Of a DNA stretch of 64,000 bases, positions 51,932 to 59,444 are shown piece by piece (positions within the stretch are counted from its first letter, which is position 1; the number at the start of each line of letters is the position of its first letter). This DNA comes from Marinisporobacter balticus (GTDB taxonomy: Bacteria > Bacillota > Clostridia > Peptostreptococcales > Thermotaleaceae): contig NZ_SLWV01000007.1 in assembly GCF_004345705.1 (NCBI RefSeq), forward strand, positions 73,696-137,695, read 5' to 3'. Below the pieces are notes generated by a model, which saw nothing but the letters and a program-made list of their open reading frames with translations, did no database searches and had not been told where the DNA came from. The translations under genes were made by a program, and so were the position numbers.

Positions 51932-52496
51932 TCCACATTATATATATTATCACAGTAACGATAACTTTCAATCTGCGCTATAAGCCTTCAATGTGAAAAA
52001 AGTAACGTTTTTCCTGTTTTTGTCCATTTTTCTTCTTGTCTCTCCTGTTTTTTATTTAAATTCCTTTTGTATTTCATGTATCAAATCATATCAAAATATA
52101 GAAGAATTCTTTGATTTTCATTGCATAATTTGAATAATTCTTAAGTTTTATTTTTTAAAAATTATTTAGAATCTTAATAATTATTAGTATTATTAAGATT
52201 TAGTAACATAGGCAAACATTTTCCTTTTCTTTATATTCTTTTTTTCTCCTAAAAATCAGATATTATAATAAATATTTCCTTTTTTTAGTCTTATAGTTTG
52301 AATTTTCAAAAAAATACATTTTTTTTGTAACATTTCAAAATATGTTATACTTATATTCGTTAAAAGTTTATCATAGCATTCTATTCACGTTACATACCGC
52401 TAGTTTTGAAAGGAGGACTTTTACGCATTCATTTAAGGAACAATCTGTAGTTGTATTCTATTAAAAGCAAAATAACAACTTATGAGGAGGATTTTT
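51932..52496. other. Divergent intergenic region, atoE / nhaC
   Basis: No gene is supported in these 565 very AT-rich bases. AATCTTAATAAT and its exact complement (52170-52181, 52189-52200) form a stem with a 7-nt loop. A plus-strand TATACT at 52346-52351 may belong to an nhaC promoter, but the -35 spacing is poor. AAAGGAGGAC near 52409 resembles a ribosome site, yet no start codon follows it. Confidence 0.4.
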
Positions 52497-53981
52497 ATGG
52501 GACTTTTAAAAATTTCACCTGTTTTTTTGATGGCAGGACTTATGATCGCAAATGCACTAAAAATAGCAGAAATAGATGTATTGCTTGCAGCCCCACTGGC
52601 TACCGTATATGCAGCAATCATTGCAATGATTACTGAAAAACTAGACTTCAAAGAAATTATTGATAGTGCTGTAGAGAATGTTAAGGAAATGCAGTTAGTA
52701 TTCTTTATTCTTATGTTAGCTTATGCTATGGCTGCAACTTTTATGGCTACTGGCGTAGGTGCCTCTATTATTAATATGGCTTTGAGTTTAGGGATGACCG
52801 CGAAAACAGTCGCTGTTACAGGCTTTATCGTTACTGCTGTTCTTTCTGTTGCTACAGGTACTTCATGGGGAACCTTTGCAGCATGTGCGCCTATATTTTT
52901 ATGGTTAAATCATCTCGTTGATGGACATCTATTACTTACTGTTGCTGCAATCGCAGGAGGATCTTGTTTTGGAGATAATATTGGACTTATTTCAGATACT
53001 ACAGTCGTTAGTTCAGGCATTCAAAAAGTTGAAGTTATTCATAGAATTAGACATCAAGGTGTTTGGTCTGTATTATGTCTAGTCGTAACTGCTGTCATAT
53101 TCTTTGTCGTAAGTGTTACAATGGGATTACCGAGCACAGTTGGAAATCCCGCTGATGCAATCAGTCAAATTTCTCCTGATGTAATGACTTATTTAGCAGA
53201 TACAAAACCTGCTGCTGTTACTTTATTGAATCAAGTAAAAGAAGGCGTACCTGCCTATATGATTATCCCACTATTAGTGGTTCTAGCTGTAGCTATTAAA
53301 GGGCTACCTACGCTTGCTTGTCTTGGTTTAGGTATCATTTCATCTTTAGTATTCGGTCTATTTGCAGGGACAGTAGAATCTCTTCCAAGTTTCTTAGATC
53401 TTGTAACGAGTGGTTTTGCCGATGCTGGAAGCTGGGTTATTGTTATGATGATGTGGGTTGGTGCTTTTGGAGGGATCATGGGGAAAATAAAAGCATTTGC
53501 ACCCTTATCTAATTTCATTATAAATATCGTTGGAAATGTAAGACAACTTATGTTTGCAAACGGTGTTCTTTCTATTCTTGGAAATGCAGCTTTAGCTGAT
53601 GAAATGGCCCAAATCGTTACAATCGGACCTATCATTAAATCTTTAACTGATGAAAATGTAGCGGGTAGTGAAGAAGATCTATATAAACTACGTCTAAGAA
53701 ATGCAACTTTCTCAGATGCACTCGGCGTATTCGGTTCACAGCTTATACCATGGCATGTATATTTAGGATTCTATGCAGGTGTTGCCTCTGCAGTATATCC
53801 ATTATATAAATTTATGCCTACAGATATTATAAAGTTTAATTTTATGGCTATGATTGCAGTAGGATCTATCTTGATTCTAACATTATTTGGACTTGATCGA
53901 TTTATACCTCTATTTGGACTACCATCTGAACCACAAGTAAAATTAAAAAAACATAGTACAAAGATAGGCGAAACAAACTAA
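52497..53981 (+). CDS. NhaC-family Na+/H+ or organic-acid antiporter
   Basis: A 494-residue membrane protein with about twelve helices. NhaC-family motifs are present: SVATGTSWGTFAACAPIFL, GGSCFGDNIGLISDTTVVSS and, in the second half, ALADEMAQIVTIGPI. The family exchanges Na+ for H+ or, in malate/lactate members, organic acids. The opposed atoE operon hints at an organic-acid role, but this is not decisive. The ATG at 52497 follows GAGGAGGATT; a frame from 52482 has no site. A terminator follows. Confidence 0.9.
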   Translation: MGLLKISPVFLMAGLMIANALKIAEIDVLLAAPLATVYAAIIAMITEKLDFKEIIDSAVENVKEMQLVFFILMLAYAMAATFMATGVGASIINMALSLGMTAKTVAVTGFIVTAVLSVATGTSWGTFAACAPIFLWLNHLVDGHLLLTVAAIAGGSCFGDNIGLISDTTVVSSGIQKVEVIHRIRHQGVWSVLCLVVTAVIFFVVSVTMGLPSTVGNPADAISQISPDVMTYLADTKPAAVTLLNQVKEGVPAYMIIPLLVVLAVAIKGLPTLACLGLGIISSLVFGLFAGTVESLPSFLDLVTSGFADAGSWVIVMMMWVGAFGGIMGKIKAFAPLSNFIINIVGNVRQLMFANGVLSILGNAALADEMAQIVTIGPIIKSLTDENVAGSEEDLYKLRLRNATFSDALGVFGSQLIPWHVYLGFYAGVASAVYPLYKFMPTDIIKFNFMAMIAVGSILILTLFGLDRFIPLFGLPSEPQVKLKKHSTKIGETN

Positions 53982-54004
53982 AATAAAAAAGCACCCTAAT
54001 TATG

Positions 54005-54060
54005 GTACCTATAGACAGGACACTTGAAAAAAGTATCCTAATCTATAGGTACTTTTTTAT
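54005..54060 (+). terminator. Terminator after nhaC
   Basis: GTACCTATAGA (54005-54015) pairs with TCTATAGGTAC (54042-54052), with an inner AGGA/TCCT stem, followed by TTTTTT. Twenty-odd bases past the stop. Confidence 0.85.
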
Positions 54061-54266
54061 CTGTAGAAAAACAGAGGAATTTGTAGTTTGTTTATATGTA
54101 ACACGCACAATTTCAAATAACGCAAATAAATGATAAGAAATAAAGCTTTATTGATGGATATAGGATTTTACTTATTCATTCATTAGGAATAGTATATAGG
54201 TTAGGCGCAAAATTCATATTAATTTAAAACGCTTATAAATCAACTATGAAAACGAGGTGTTTATTG

Positions 54267-55439
54267 ATGAATCCATTTATTGGTTTAGGTATCGCACTCA
54301 TTGTAGGAATTCTATTTGGTAAGCTTATGAATAACCTAAAGATTCCAGCTGTTGCAGGATATATTATAGCAGGGCTTCTATTAGGCGTATCCGGACTAAA
54401 TATTGTCACCGGTGCAATGATTGAAAAATTATCATTCCTAAGCGATTTTGCTTTAGGGGTTATTGCCTTTAATATAGGGAGTGAACTACAGGTATCTGTC
54501 ATTAAAAAATTAGGAAAATCTATATTTGTTATTGCAATTTTTGAAGCATTAGGTGCCTTCATATTAGTTACTTCCATCTCATTTGCATTAACAAAGGATA
54601 TATCTACCGCTTTAATATTAGGTGCGGTATCTTCTGCTACTGCTCCTGCCGCAACAGTTATGGTTTTAAGGGAATCCAATGCAAGGGGTCCTCTAACGAG
54701 TACACTTCTTGGCGTTGTAGCCATAGATGATGCCATATGTCTTATGATTTATGCTATCGCCTCTTCAGTGGCAAAGGTATTTATAAAACATGAAGTCGTT
54801 AGCTTTTATAAAATATTAGTTCATCCTCTTATGGAAATTGGTCTATCCATTTTAGTAGGTGCTATACTTGGCATAATACTCACTTATTTCATAAAAATAT
54901 CGAAAAAAGAAGATGAGCTCCTTCCCTTTATTACAGGAATGATTATCTTACTTGTTGGTGTGGCTGCTAAGTTTCATTTATCTCCACTCCTTTCTTCAAT
55001 GGCTTTAGGGATCGTTGTAGCAAATGTATCTTCCCATAGCCGAAGAGCTTTTTCAAGTATTGAAAGTTTTTCACCACCGATTATTGCAGTATTTTTTACA
55101 TTAGCAGGCTCAAGGCTTGATATATCCCTACTACCTCATATTGGTTTAATTGGTATTGCCTATTTACTATTTAGAATTATTGGTAAAATAGCCGGGGCTT
55201 CACTCGGTGGAATAATCTCTAATGCACCTCATGTGGTAAAAAAATATATAGGTCTTGGGTTATTGTCACAAGTAGGGGTAGCTGTTGGACTTGCAATTGT
55301 TGTAAATCAAGAGTTTCCTGGTACAGAGTTAGGTTCACGCGTTATAACCATTCTTTTAGCAACAACAATTATTACAGAAATAGTAGGCCCTTTAGCTACA
55401 AAACATGCTATAATAAAAGCAAATGAAACGCATTTATAA
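54267..55439 (+). CDS. CPA2-family cation/proton antiporter (Kef/NapA-like)
   Basis: A 390-residue protein with about twelve to thirteen helices and no C-terminal RCK/TrkA domain. Typical stretches are LKIPAVAGYIIAGLLLGVSG, GAVSSATAPAATVMVLRE, and VVAIDDAICLMIY holding the ion-binding acidic residues. It exchanges a monovalent cation for protons. The missing cytoplasmic gating domain may be replaced by the PII-like protein encoded 16 bp downstream. The ATG at 54267 follows GAGGTGTTTATTG; the frame opens at 54246 without a site. Confidence 0.9.
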   Translation: MNPFIGLGIALIVGILFGKLMNNLKIPAVAGYIIAGLLLGVSGLNIVTGAMIEKLSFLSDFALGVIAFNIGSELQVSVIKKLGKSIFVIAIFEALGAFILVTSISFALTKDISTALILGAVSSATAPAATVMVLRESNARGPLTSTLLGVVAIDDAICLMIYAIASSVAKVFIKHEVVSFYKILVHPLMEIGLSILVGAILGIILTYFIKISKKEDELLPFITGMIILLVGVAAKFHLSPLLSSMALGIVVANVSSHSRRAFSSIESFSPPIIAVFFTLAGSRLDISLLPHIGLIGIAYLLFRIIGKIAGASLGGIISNAPHVVKKYIGLGLLSQVGVAVGLAIVVNQEFPGTELGSRVITILLATTIITEIVGPLATKHAIIKANETHL

Positions 55440-55455
55440 AAGGAGGAGAGTTTTT

Positions 55456-55827
55456 ATGTATGCTCTATTTCTCATATTAAATGAAATAGAAAAATTAGAT
55501 CAGATCCACAATATATTTTATGATATGGGTGTGGGTGCTACCACCATTGACAGTGTGGGCATGGGAAAAGTATTACTCGAACACAATATAAATGTCCCAA
55601 TATTTTCAAGCATCCGTAAGCTTGTAGATGGCAATAAACCTTATAACAAAACCATCGTCAGTGTGATCAGATCTGAAGAAAAGCTTAGAAAAGTGGTTGA
55701 TCTCATTAATGAAGAATTAGATCATATCCACAAACCCGGTGTTGGATTTATGTTTGTACTACCCGTACTAGAATGCTATGGATCAAAACATAATGGATCA
55801 GAAATTAATAAAGTCGTAAAAGGCTAA
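55456..55827 (+). CDS. PII-like signalling protein
   Basis: A 123-residue protein with the length and pattern of PII/PII-like trimers: MYALFLILNEIEKLDQIHNI at the start, alternating strands and helices, and GVGFMFVLPVLECYG near the end. The usual PII T-loop sequence and uridylylation tyrosine are not evident, so it is not GlnB/GlnK. Paired with a CPA2 antiporter lacking its own regulatory domain, it is a good candidate for a nucleotide-sensing subunit. That function is inferred. The ATG at 55456 has AGGAGGAG in front. A strong terminator follows. Confidence 0.7.
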   Translation: MYALFLILNEIEKLDQIHNIFYDMGVGATTIDSVGMGKVLLEHNINVPIFSSIRKLVDGNKPYNKTIVSVIRSEEKLRKVVDLINEELDHIHKPGVGFMFVLPVLECYGSKHNGSEINKVVKG

Positions 55828-55837
55828 TCCATATATG

Positions 55838-55879
55838 AAAAAGTCTACCTTTAGAAAATTTAAAAAGGTAGACTTTTTT
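55838..55879 (+). terminator. Terminator after the PII-like gene, probably bidirectional
   Basis: AAAGTCTACCTTT pairs with AAAGGTAGACTTT around about ten bases, followed by T on the plus strand and A-rich sequence before it. It also separates the leftward amidase gene. Confidence 0.85.
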
Positions 55880-55906
55880 GAATCGATCCTCAGTTTCAAT
55901 TTTTGA

Positions 55907-56722
55907 TTATCCTTTACGAATTGTATATAAATCTGTTCTTCTATGCTTTAATAAAGGAAGTTCATTTCTCACTTTTTCAATCATTTTAAAATCAATTTCT
56001 CCATATATAATGCATTCCTTCTCGTCTGCTTGGCTTATTATCTCTCCCCATGGATTTACAATACTTGAATGTCCATAAGCATGATAAGATGCATCCATAT
56101 CTCTCGATGGCGAAGCTGCAATAAAATATACCTGATTATCAAGAGCCCGTGCTCTTAGGGTTATATCCCAATGTGCAGGTCCTGTTGTCATATTAAAAGC
56201 AGCTGGTACAACAATCACCTTCGCCCCTTCTAGTGCCATAAGCCGCATAAGCTCTGGAAAACGCATATCATAGCATATGGCAACCCCAATTTTACCATAT
56301 AGGGTATCTACTACAGTCATCTCTTCTCCATATCCCAAACTATCTGATTCTTTAAATCTTATTCCCCCTAATACATCAATGTCAAACAAATGAATTTTTC
56401 TATGTCTACCAATCATCTCTCCGTGATGATCAAATATGTATGAAGTGTTATATACCATATCGCCATCCTTCTCAGGAATAGATCCTCCAACAATATAGAT
56501 CCCTAATTCTTTTGCTAGGCTTGCTAACTTATTGGTTGTTTTACCAGGATAGCTTTCTGCAAAGGGAAGAAAATATTTGTTTTCATAAGGACAATTAAAC
56601 ATCTCAGGAAGTACGACCAAATGGCTCCCATTTAAAGCAGCTTCACGAATCATTCTTTCAGCATTTTCAATATTTTTGTTTTTATCTTGTACCACTTTTA
56701 TTTGACATATGCCGATCTTCAT
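55907..56722 (-). CDS. Carbon-nitrogen hydrolase (nitrilase superfamily, omega-amidase-like)
   Basis: A 271-residue amidase with the complete Glu-Lys-Cys triad: Glu40 in VVLPEMFN, Lys in HRKIHLFD near residue 109, and Cys in ICYDMRFPEL near 149. Sequence and length resemble Nit2/omega-amidase and YafV-type repair enzymes that deaminate alpha-ketoglutaramate or deaminated glutathione. No partner operon supports a choice. The ATG at 56722 follows AGAAGGGAGCG. A perfect 9-bp dyad lies 35 bp upstream. Confidence 0.9.
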   Translation of the reverse strand: MKIGICQIKVVQDKNKNIENAERMIREAALNGSHLVVLPEMFNCPYENKYFLPFAESYPGKTTNKLASLAKELGIYIVGGSIPEKDGDMVYNTSYIFDHHGEMIGRHRKIHLFDIDVLGGIRFKESDSLGYGEEMTVVDTLYGKIGVAICYDMRFPELMRLMALEGAKVIVVPAAFNMTTGPAHWDITLRARALDNQVYFIAASPSRDMDASYHAYGHSSIVNPWGEIISQADEKECIIYGEIDFKMIEKVRNELPLLKHRRTDLYTIRKG

Positions 56723-56756
56723 TTTTTACGCTCCCTTCTATCATTATTTTTTCTTT

Positions 56757-56777
56757 ATTTTAGTATACTACTAAAAT
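56757..56777. promoter_or_regulatory. Inverted repeat upstream of the amidase gene
   Basis: ATTTTAGTA (56757-56765) and TACTAAAAT (56769-56777) are perfect arms around TAC. Position suits an operator. The internal GTATACTA also occurs near gntR, which may be chance. Confidence 0.35.
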
Positions 56778-56891
56778 AATATTTATTTTATATTTTCTCT
56801 ATAATTTCTTATAAAATGGGTATCTCTATACTGTGGATTATAAATAAAGGAATTCCTATTTATAATGATCTATTAGAAAGGAGTTATAAAT

Positions 56892-57674
56892 TTGATTGCA
56901 TTTTTAGAACAATACAATATTATTCTTGTAGGTTTTATTGCAAGTGTTGCCGCCGGATGTGCCACAGGCCTAGGTGCATTGCCTATATTTTTCACAAAAA
57001 ACATTTCTCATAGAGCACTCGATGCTTTACTTGGCTTTGCGGCTGGTGTCATGCTTGCTGCCACTTCCTTTAGTTTAATCATTCCTGCCATAGAAGCAGG
57101 GGGAGGTGGGGTAAAAGGTGCTACCATTACCCTTGTAGGCATCTTGTTCGGAGGAATATTTCTTGATTTAATAGAGAAATATTCTCCGCATGTTCATCTG
57201 ATGGAAGGAGAAAAAATCCAGCATCAATCTAGTCTTTTAAAAGTATGGCTTTTTATTATTGCTATTACCCTTCACAATTTTCCAGAAGGTCTAGCCGTTG
57301 GGGTTGGTTTTGGAAATGGAGATATAGCAAACGGCATAAGCTTGACTATGGGCATCGGTCTTCAAAATATGCCTGAAGGATTGGCTGTTGCATTAGCTCT
57401 TATAAGAGAAAAATATCCTACTTCTAAAGCATTTTTCATTGCCCTTTTGACAGGTCTTGTTGAACCAATTGGTGGTTTGTTCGGTGTGGCATTGGTTCAA
57501 ATTGCAAGACCCATACTTCCCTTAGGGTTATCTTTTGCAGCAGGAGCAATGCTATTTGTTATCAGTCATGAGATTATTCCAGAAACTCACAAACATGGCT
57601 ATGAAAGAGTGGCTACCTATGGTCTTTTGATTGGATTTGTGATCATGATGTTTTTAGATGTTACATTAGGATAA
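56892..57674 (+). CDS. ZIP-family divalent metal transporter
   Basis: A 260-residue transporter with eight predicted helices. The metal-binding pair is HNFPEGLAVG near residue 128 in helix 4 and QNMPEGLAVAL in helix 5; a late SHEIIPETHKHG is also family-typical. It probably imports zinc, iron or manganese; the short loop HVHLMEGEKIQHQSSL is not very His-rich. The start is TTG at 56892, set by AAAGGAG. A hairpin terminator separates it from pdxT on the other strand. Confidence 0.92.
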   Translation: MIAFLEQYNIILVGFIASVAAGCATGLGALPIFFTKNISHRALDALLGFAAGVMLAATSFSLIIPAIEAGGGGVKGATITLVGILFGGIFLDLIEKYSPHVHLMEGEKIQHQSSLLKVWLFIIAITLHNFPEGLAVGVGFGNGDIANGISLTMGIGLQNMPEGLAVALALIREKYPTSKAFFIALLTGLVEPIGGLFGVALVQIARPILPLGLSFAAGAMLFVISHEIIPETHKHGYERVATYGLLIGFVIMMFLDVTLG

Positions 57675-57712
57675 GTATAATTCATGGAAAAATTCATTTT
57701 TATACCACAACA

Positions 57713-57756
57713 AAAGCATGCCCTATAATATTTGGGGCATGCTCCATTTTTATTCG
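57713..57756. terminator. Bidirectional terminator between zip and pdxT
   Basis: AGCATGCCC and GGGCATGCT form a 9-bp GC-rich stem with a loop of about 10 nt. CCATTTTTATT follows on the plus strand and TTTTG on the minus strand. Confidence 0.85.
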
Positions 57757-57779
57757 TTTCCAATTGAATGATCATCTCT

Positions 57780-58346
57780 TTATGAAATCATATTGATAAA
57801 ATATTGATGCATTCTTAGATCTTCCGTAAGTTCAGGATGAAAAGATGTTACCAACATATTGTCTTGCTGAGCCGCAACGATTTGATCGTCTATCTCTGCA
57901 AGAATGCTAACCCCTTGTCCAACCCTTTCAATATGAGGTGCTCTAATAAATACCATAGGAAATTCCCCTTCGATTCCTTTGATTTTACCATTACAAACAA
58001 AGCTACCTAATTGTCTTCCATAAGAATTTCTTACAGCTGTTATATTCATGGTTCCTAAATGAACAATAGGATCATTCTTAATTTTTTCAGCAAGAAGAAT
58101 CAACCCAGCACAAGTTCCCCAAACTGGAATCCCATTTTTTATCAATTCAATCATTCTATCTTTAAGATCAAATTCTCTCATTAGCTTACCGATTGCGGTA
58201 CTTTCCCCGCCAGGTAAAATAATGCCATCCAGATTGCCCAGTTGTTCTGCTTTTCTTATGGGTATCGCTTCGTGACCCAATAATTTGATCATCTTTATAT
58301 GCTCTATAAATGCACCTTGAAGGGCTAAAACACCAATTTTTTTCAT
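57780..58346 (-). CDS. pdxT: Pyridoxal 5'-phosphate synthase glutaminase subunit PdxT
   Basis: Supplies ammonia from glutamine to PdxS. The 188-residue class I amidotransferase has IGVLALQGAF at the start, the substrate motif IILPGGESTAIGKL, the nucleophile in GTCAGLILL (Cys near 79) and the His-Glu pair in TSFHPELTED. The ATG at 58346 lies 1 bp from the pdxS stop with AGGGGATAC in front; an ATG 12 codons earlier would overlap pdxS. Confidence 0.95.
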   Translation of the reverse strand: MKKIGVLALQGAFIEHIKMIKLLGHEAIPIRKAEQLGNLDGIILPGGESTAIGKLMREFDLKDRMIELIKNGIPVWGTCAGLILLAEKIKNDPIVHLGTMNITAVRNSYGRQLGSFVCNGKIKGIEGEFPMVFIRAPHIERVGQGVSILAEIDDQIVAAQQDNMLVTSFHPELTEDLRMHQYFINMIS

Positions 58347-58347
58347 C

Positions 58348-59226
58348 TTAGTATCCCCTGTTAGCCATTCTTTCTTCTTCATCTATCGAATATACATTGA
58401 TCCCAACCATGGCTTCTCCAAGATTTTCTGATACTTCAGCTAGTATCTTCGTATCATTAAAATTTGTAACCGCTTTAACGATGGCACAAGCTCTTTTTCT
58501 TGGATCTCCAGATTTAAATATGCCTGAACCAACGAATACGCCATCACAACCAAGTTGCATCATCATTGCAGCATCAGCAGGAGTAGCAACACCACCAGCT
58601 GCAAAGTTTACAACAGGAAGTTTTCCATTTTCATGAACGTATTCAACCAAATGAATAGGTGCTTGTAGTTCTTTCGCAGCATTCATTAATTCTTCTTTAG
58701 ACAAACCTTGGATTCTTCTTATTTCAGAATTCATCATTCTCATATGTTTAACCGCTTCGATCACATCACCCGTTCCAGGCTCACCCTTCGTCCGAATCAT
58801 TGAAGCACCTTCTCCAATTCTTCTTAAGGCTTCCCCTAGGTTTTTTGCGCCACAAACAAAAGGAACTTTGAAAGCTTTTTTGTCAATATGTAGCGTTGGA
58901 TCAGCAGGTGTTAAAACTTCACTTTCATCAATATAGTCAACTTCAAGGGCTTCTAAAATTTGTGCTTCAACGAAATGTCCGATTCTTACTTTCGCCATAA
59001 CTGGAATAGAAACAGCTTCTTGAATCTCTTTAATCATTTGTGGATCTGAAGCTCTTGCAACACCACCATCTTTTCTAATATCAGCAGGAACTCTTTCAAG
59101 AGCCATAACAGCACAAGCACCAGCTTCTTCAGCAATTTTTGCTTCTTTGGCATTTGTTACATCCATAATGACTCCGCCCTTTAGCATTTGTGCAAGGTTT
59201 TTGTTTAAATCGTATCTGTTTTCCAC
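58348..59226 (-). CDS. pdxS: Pyridoxal 5'-phosphate synthase subunit PdxS
   Basis: Makes pyridoxal 5'-phosphate from ribose 5-phosphate, glyceraldehyde 3-phosphate and ammonia. The 292-residue protein is highly typical: MLKGGVIMDVTNAKEAKIAE, ACAVMALERVPADIR, the Lys in VMAKVRIGHFVEAQIL, GEPGTGDVIEAVKHMR, and VNFAAGGVATPADAA. It starts with GTG at 59226 after AAGGGGG. The DXP-independent route is thus used. The promoter region carries two direct repeats. Confidence 0.97.
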   Translation of the reverse strand: MENRYDLNKNLAQMLKGGVIMDVTNAKEAKIAEEAGACAVMALERVPADIRKDGGVARASDPQMIKEIQEAVSIPVMAKVRIGHFVEAQILEALEVDYIDESEVLTPADPTLHIDKKAFKVPFVCGAKNLGEALRRIGEGASMIRTKGEPGTGDVIEAVKHMRMMNSEIRRIQGLSKEELMNAAKELQAPIHLVEYVHENGKLPVVNFAAGGVATPADAAMMMQLGCDGVFVGSGIFKSGDPRKRACAIVKAVTNFNDTKILAEVSENLGEAMVGINVYSIDEEERMANRGY

Positions 59227-59250
59227 GGTGATTCCCCCTTAAATTTTGTT

Positions 59251-59280
59251 TTGTATCGTTACAATTTATATATTGTATCG
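59251..59280. promoter_or_regulatory. Direct repeats in the pdxS leader
   Basis: TTGTATCG occurs at 59251-59258 and 59273-59280, 22 bp apart (two turns). MocR/PdxR-type regulators of pdxST bind direct repeats, so this is a candidate site; no such regulator is adjacent. Confidence 0.35.
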
Positions 59281-59294
59281 GTCTTATGTTATGT

Positions 59295-59323
59295 ATTATC
59301 TCATATTTATCCGATTTTTTCAA
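59295..59323 (-). promoter_or_regulatory. Sigma-A promoter of pdxST
   Basis: Minus-strand TTGAAA (59318-59323), a 17-bp spacer and GATAAT (59295-59300). The TTGTATCG repeats lie just downstream. Confidence 0.5.
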
Positions 59324-59415
59324 TACTTTTTTATAAAATCATGAATATAGTTAAATCATATGGGTTCAATTTTGTTATTGTATTGATTGTAGCATCACAC
59401 TACAAAGAAAATAAT

Positions 59416-59444
59416 CATAAAAAAAGAGCCGATCATCGGCTCTT
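59416..59444 (-). terminator. Terminator overlapping the end of the EAL-protein gene
   Basis: AAAGAGCCGA and TCGGCTCTTT (59422-59444) form a 10-bp GC-rich stem with a 3-nt loop holding the gene's stop codon. Seven T follow on the minus strand. Confidence 0.85.

Noticed and set aside
52405..52425. Leader peptide after AAAGGAGGAC before nhaC
   Set aside because: No ATG, GTG or TTG follows at a usable distance, so there is no supported frame.
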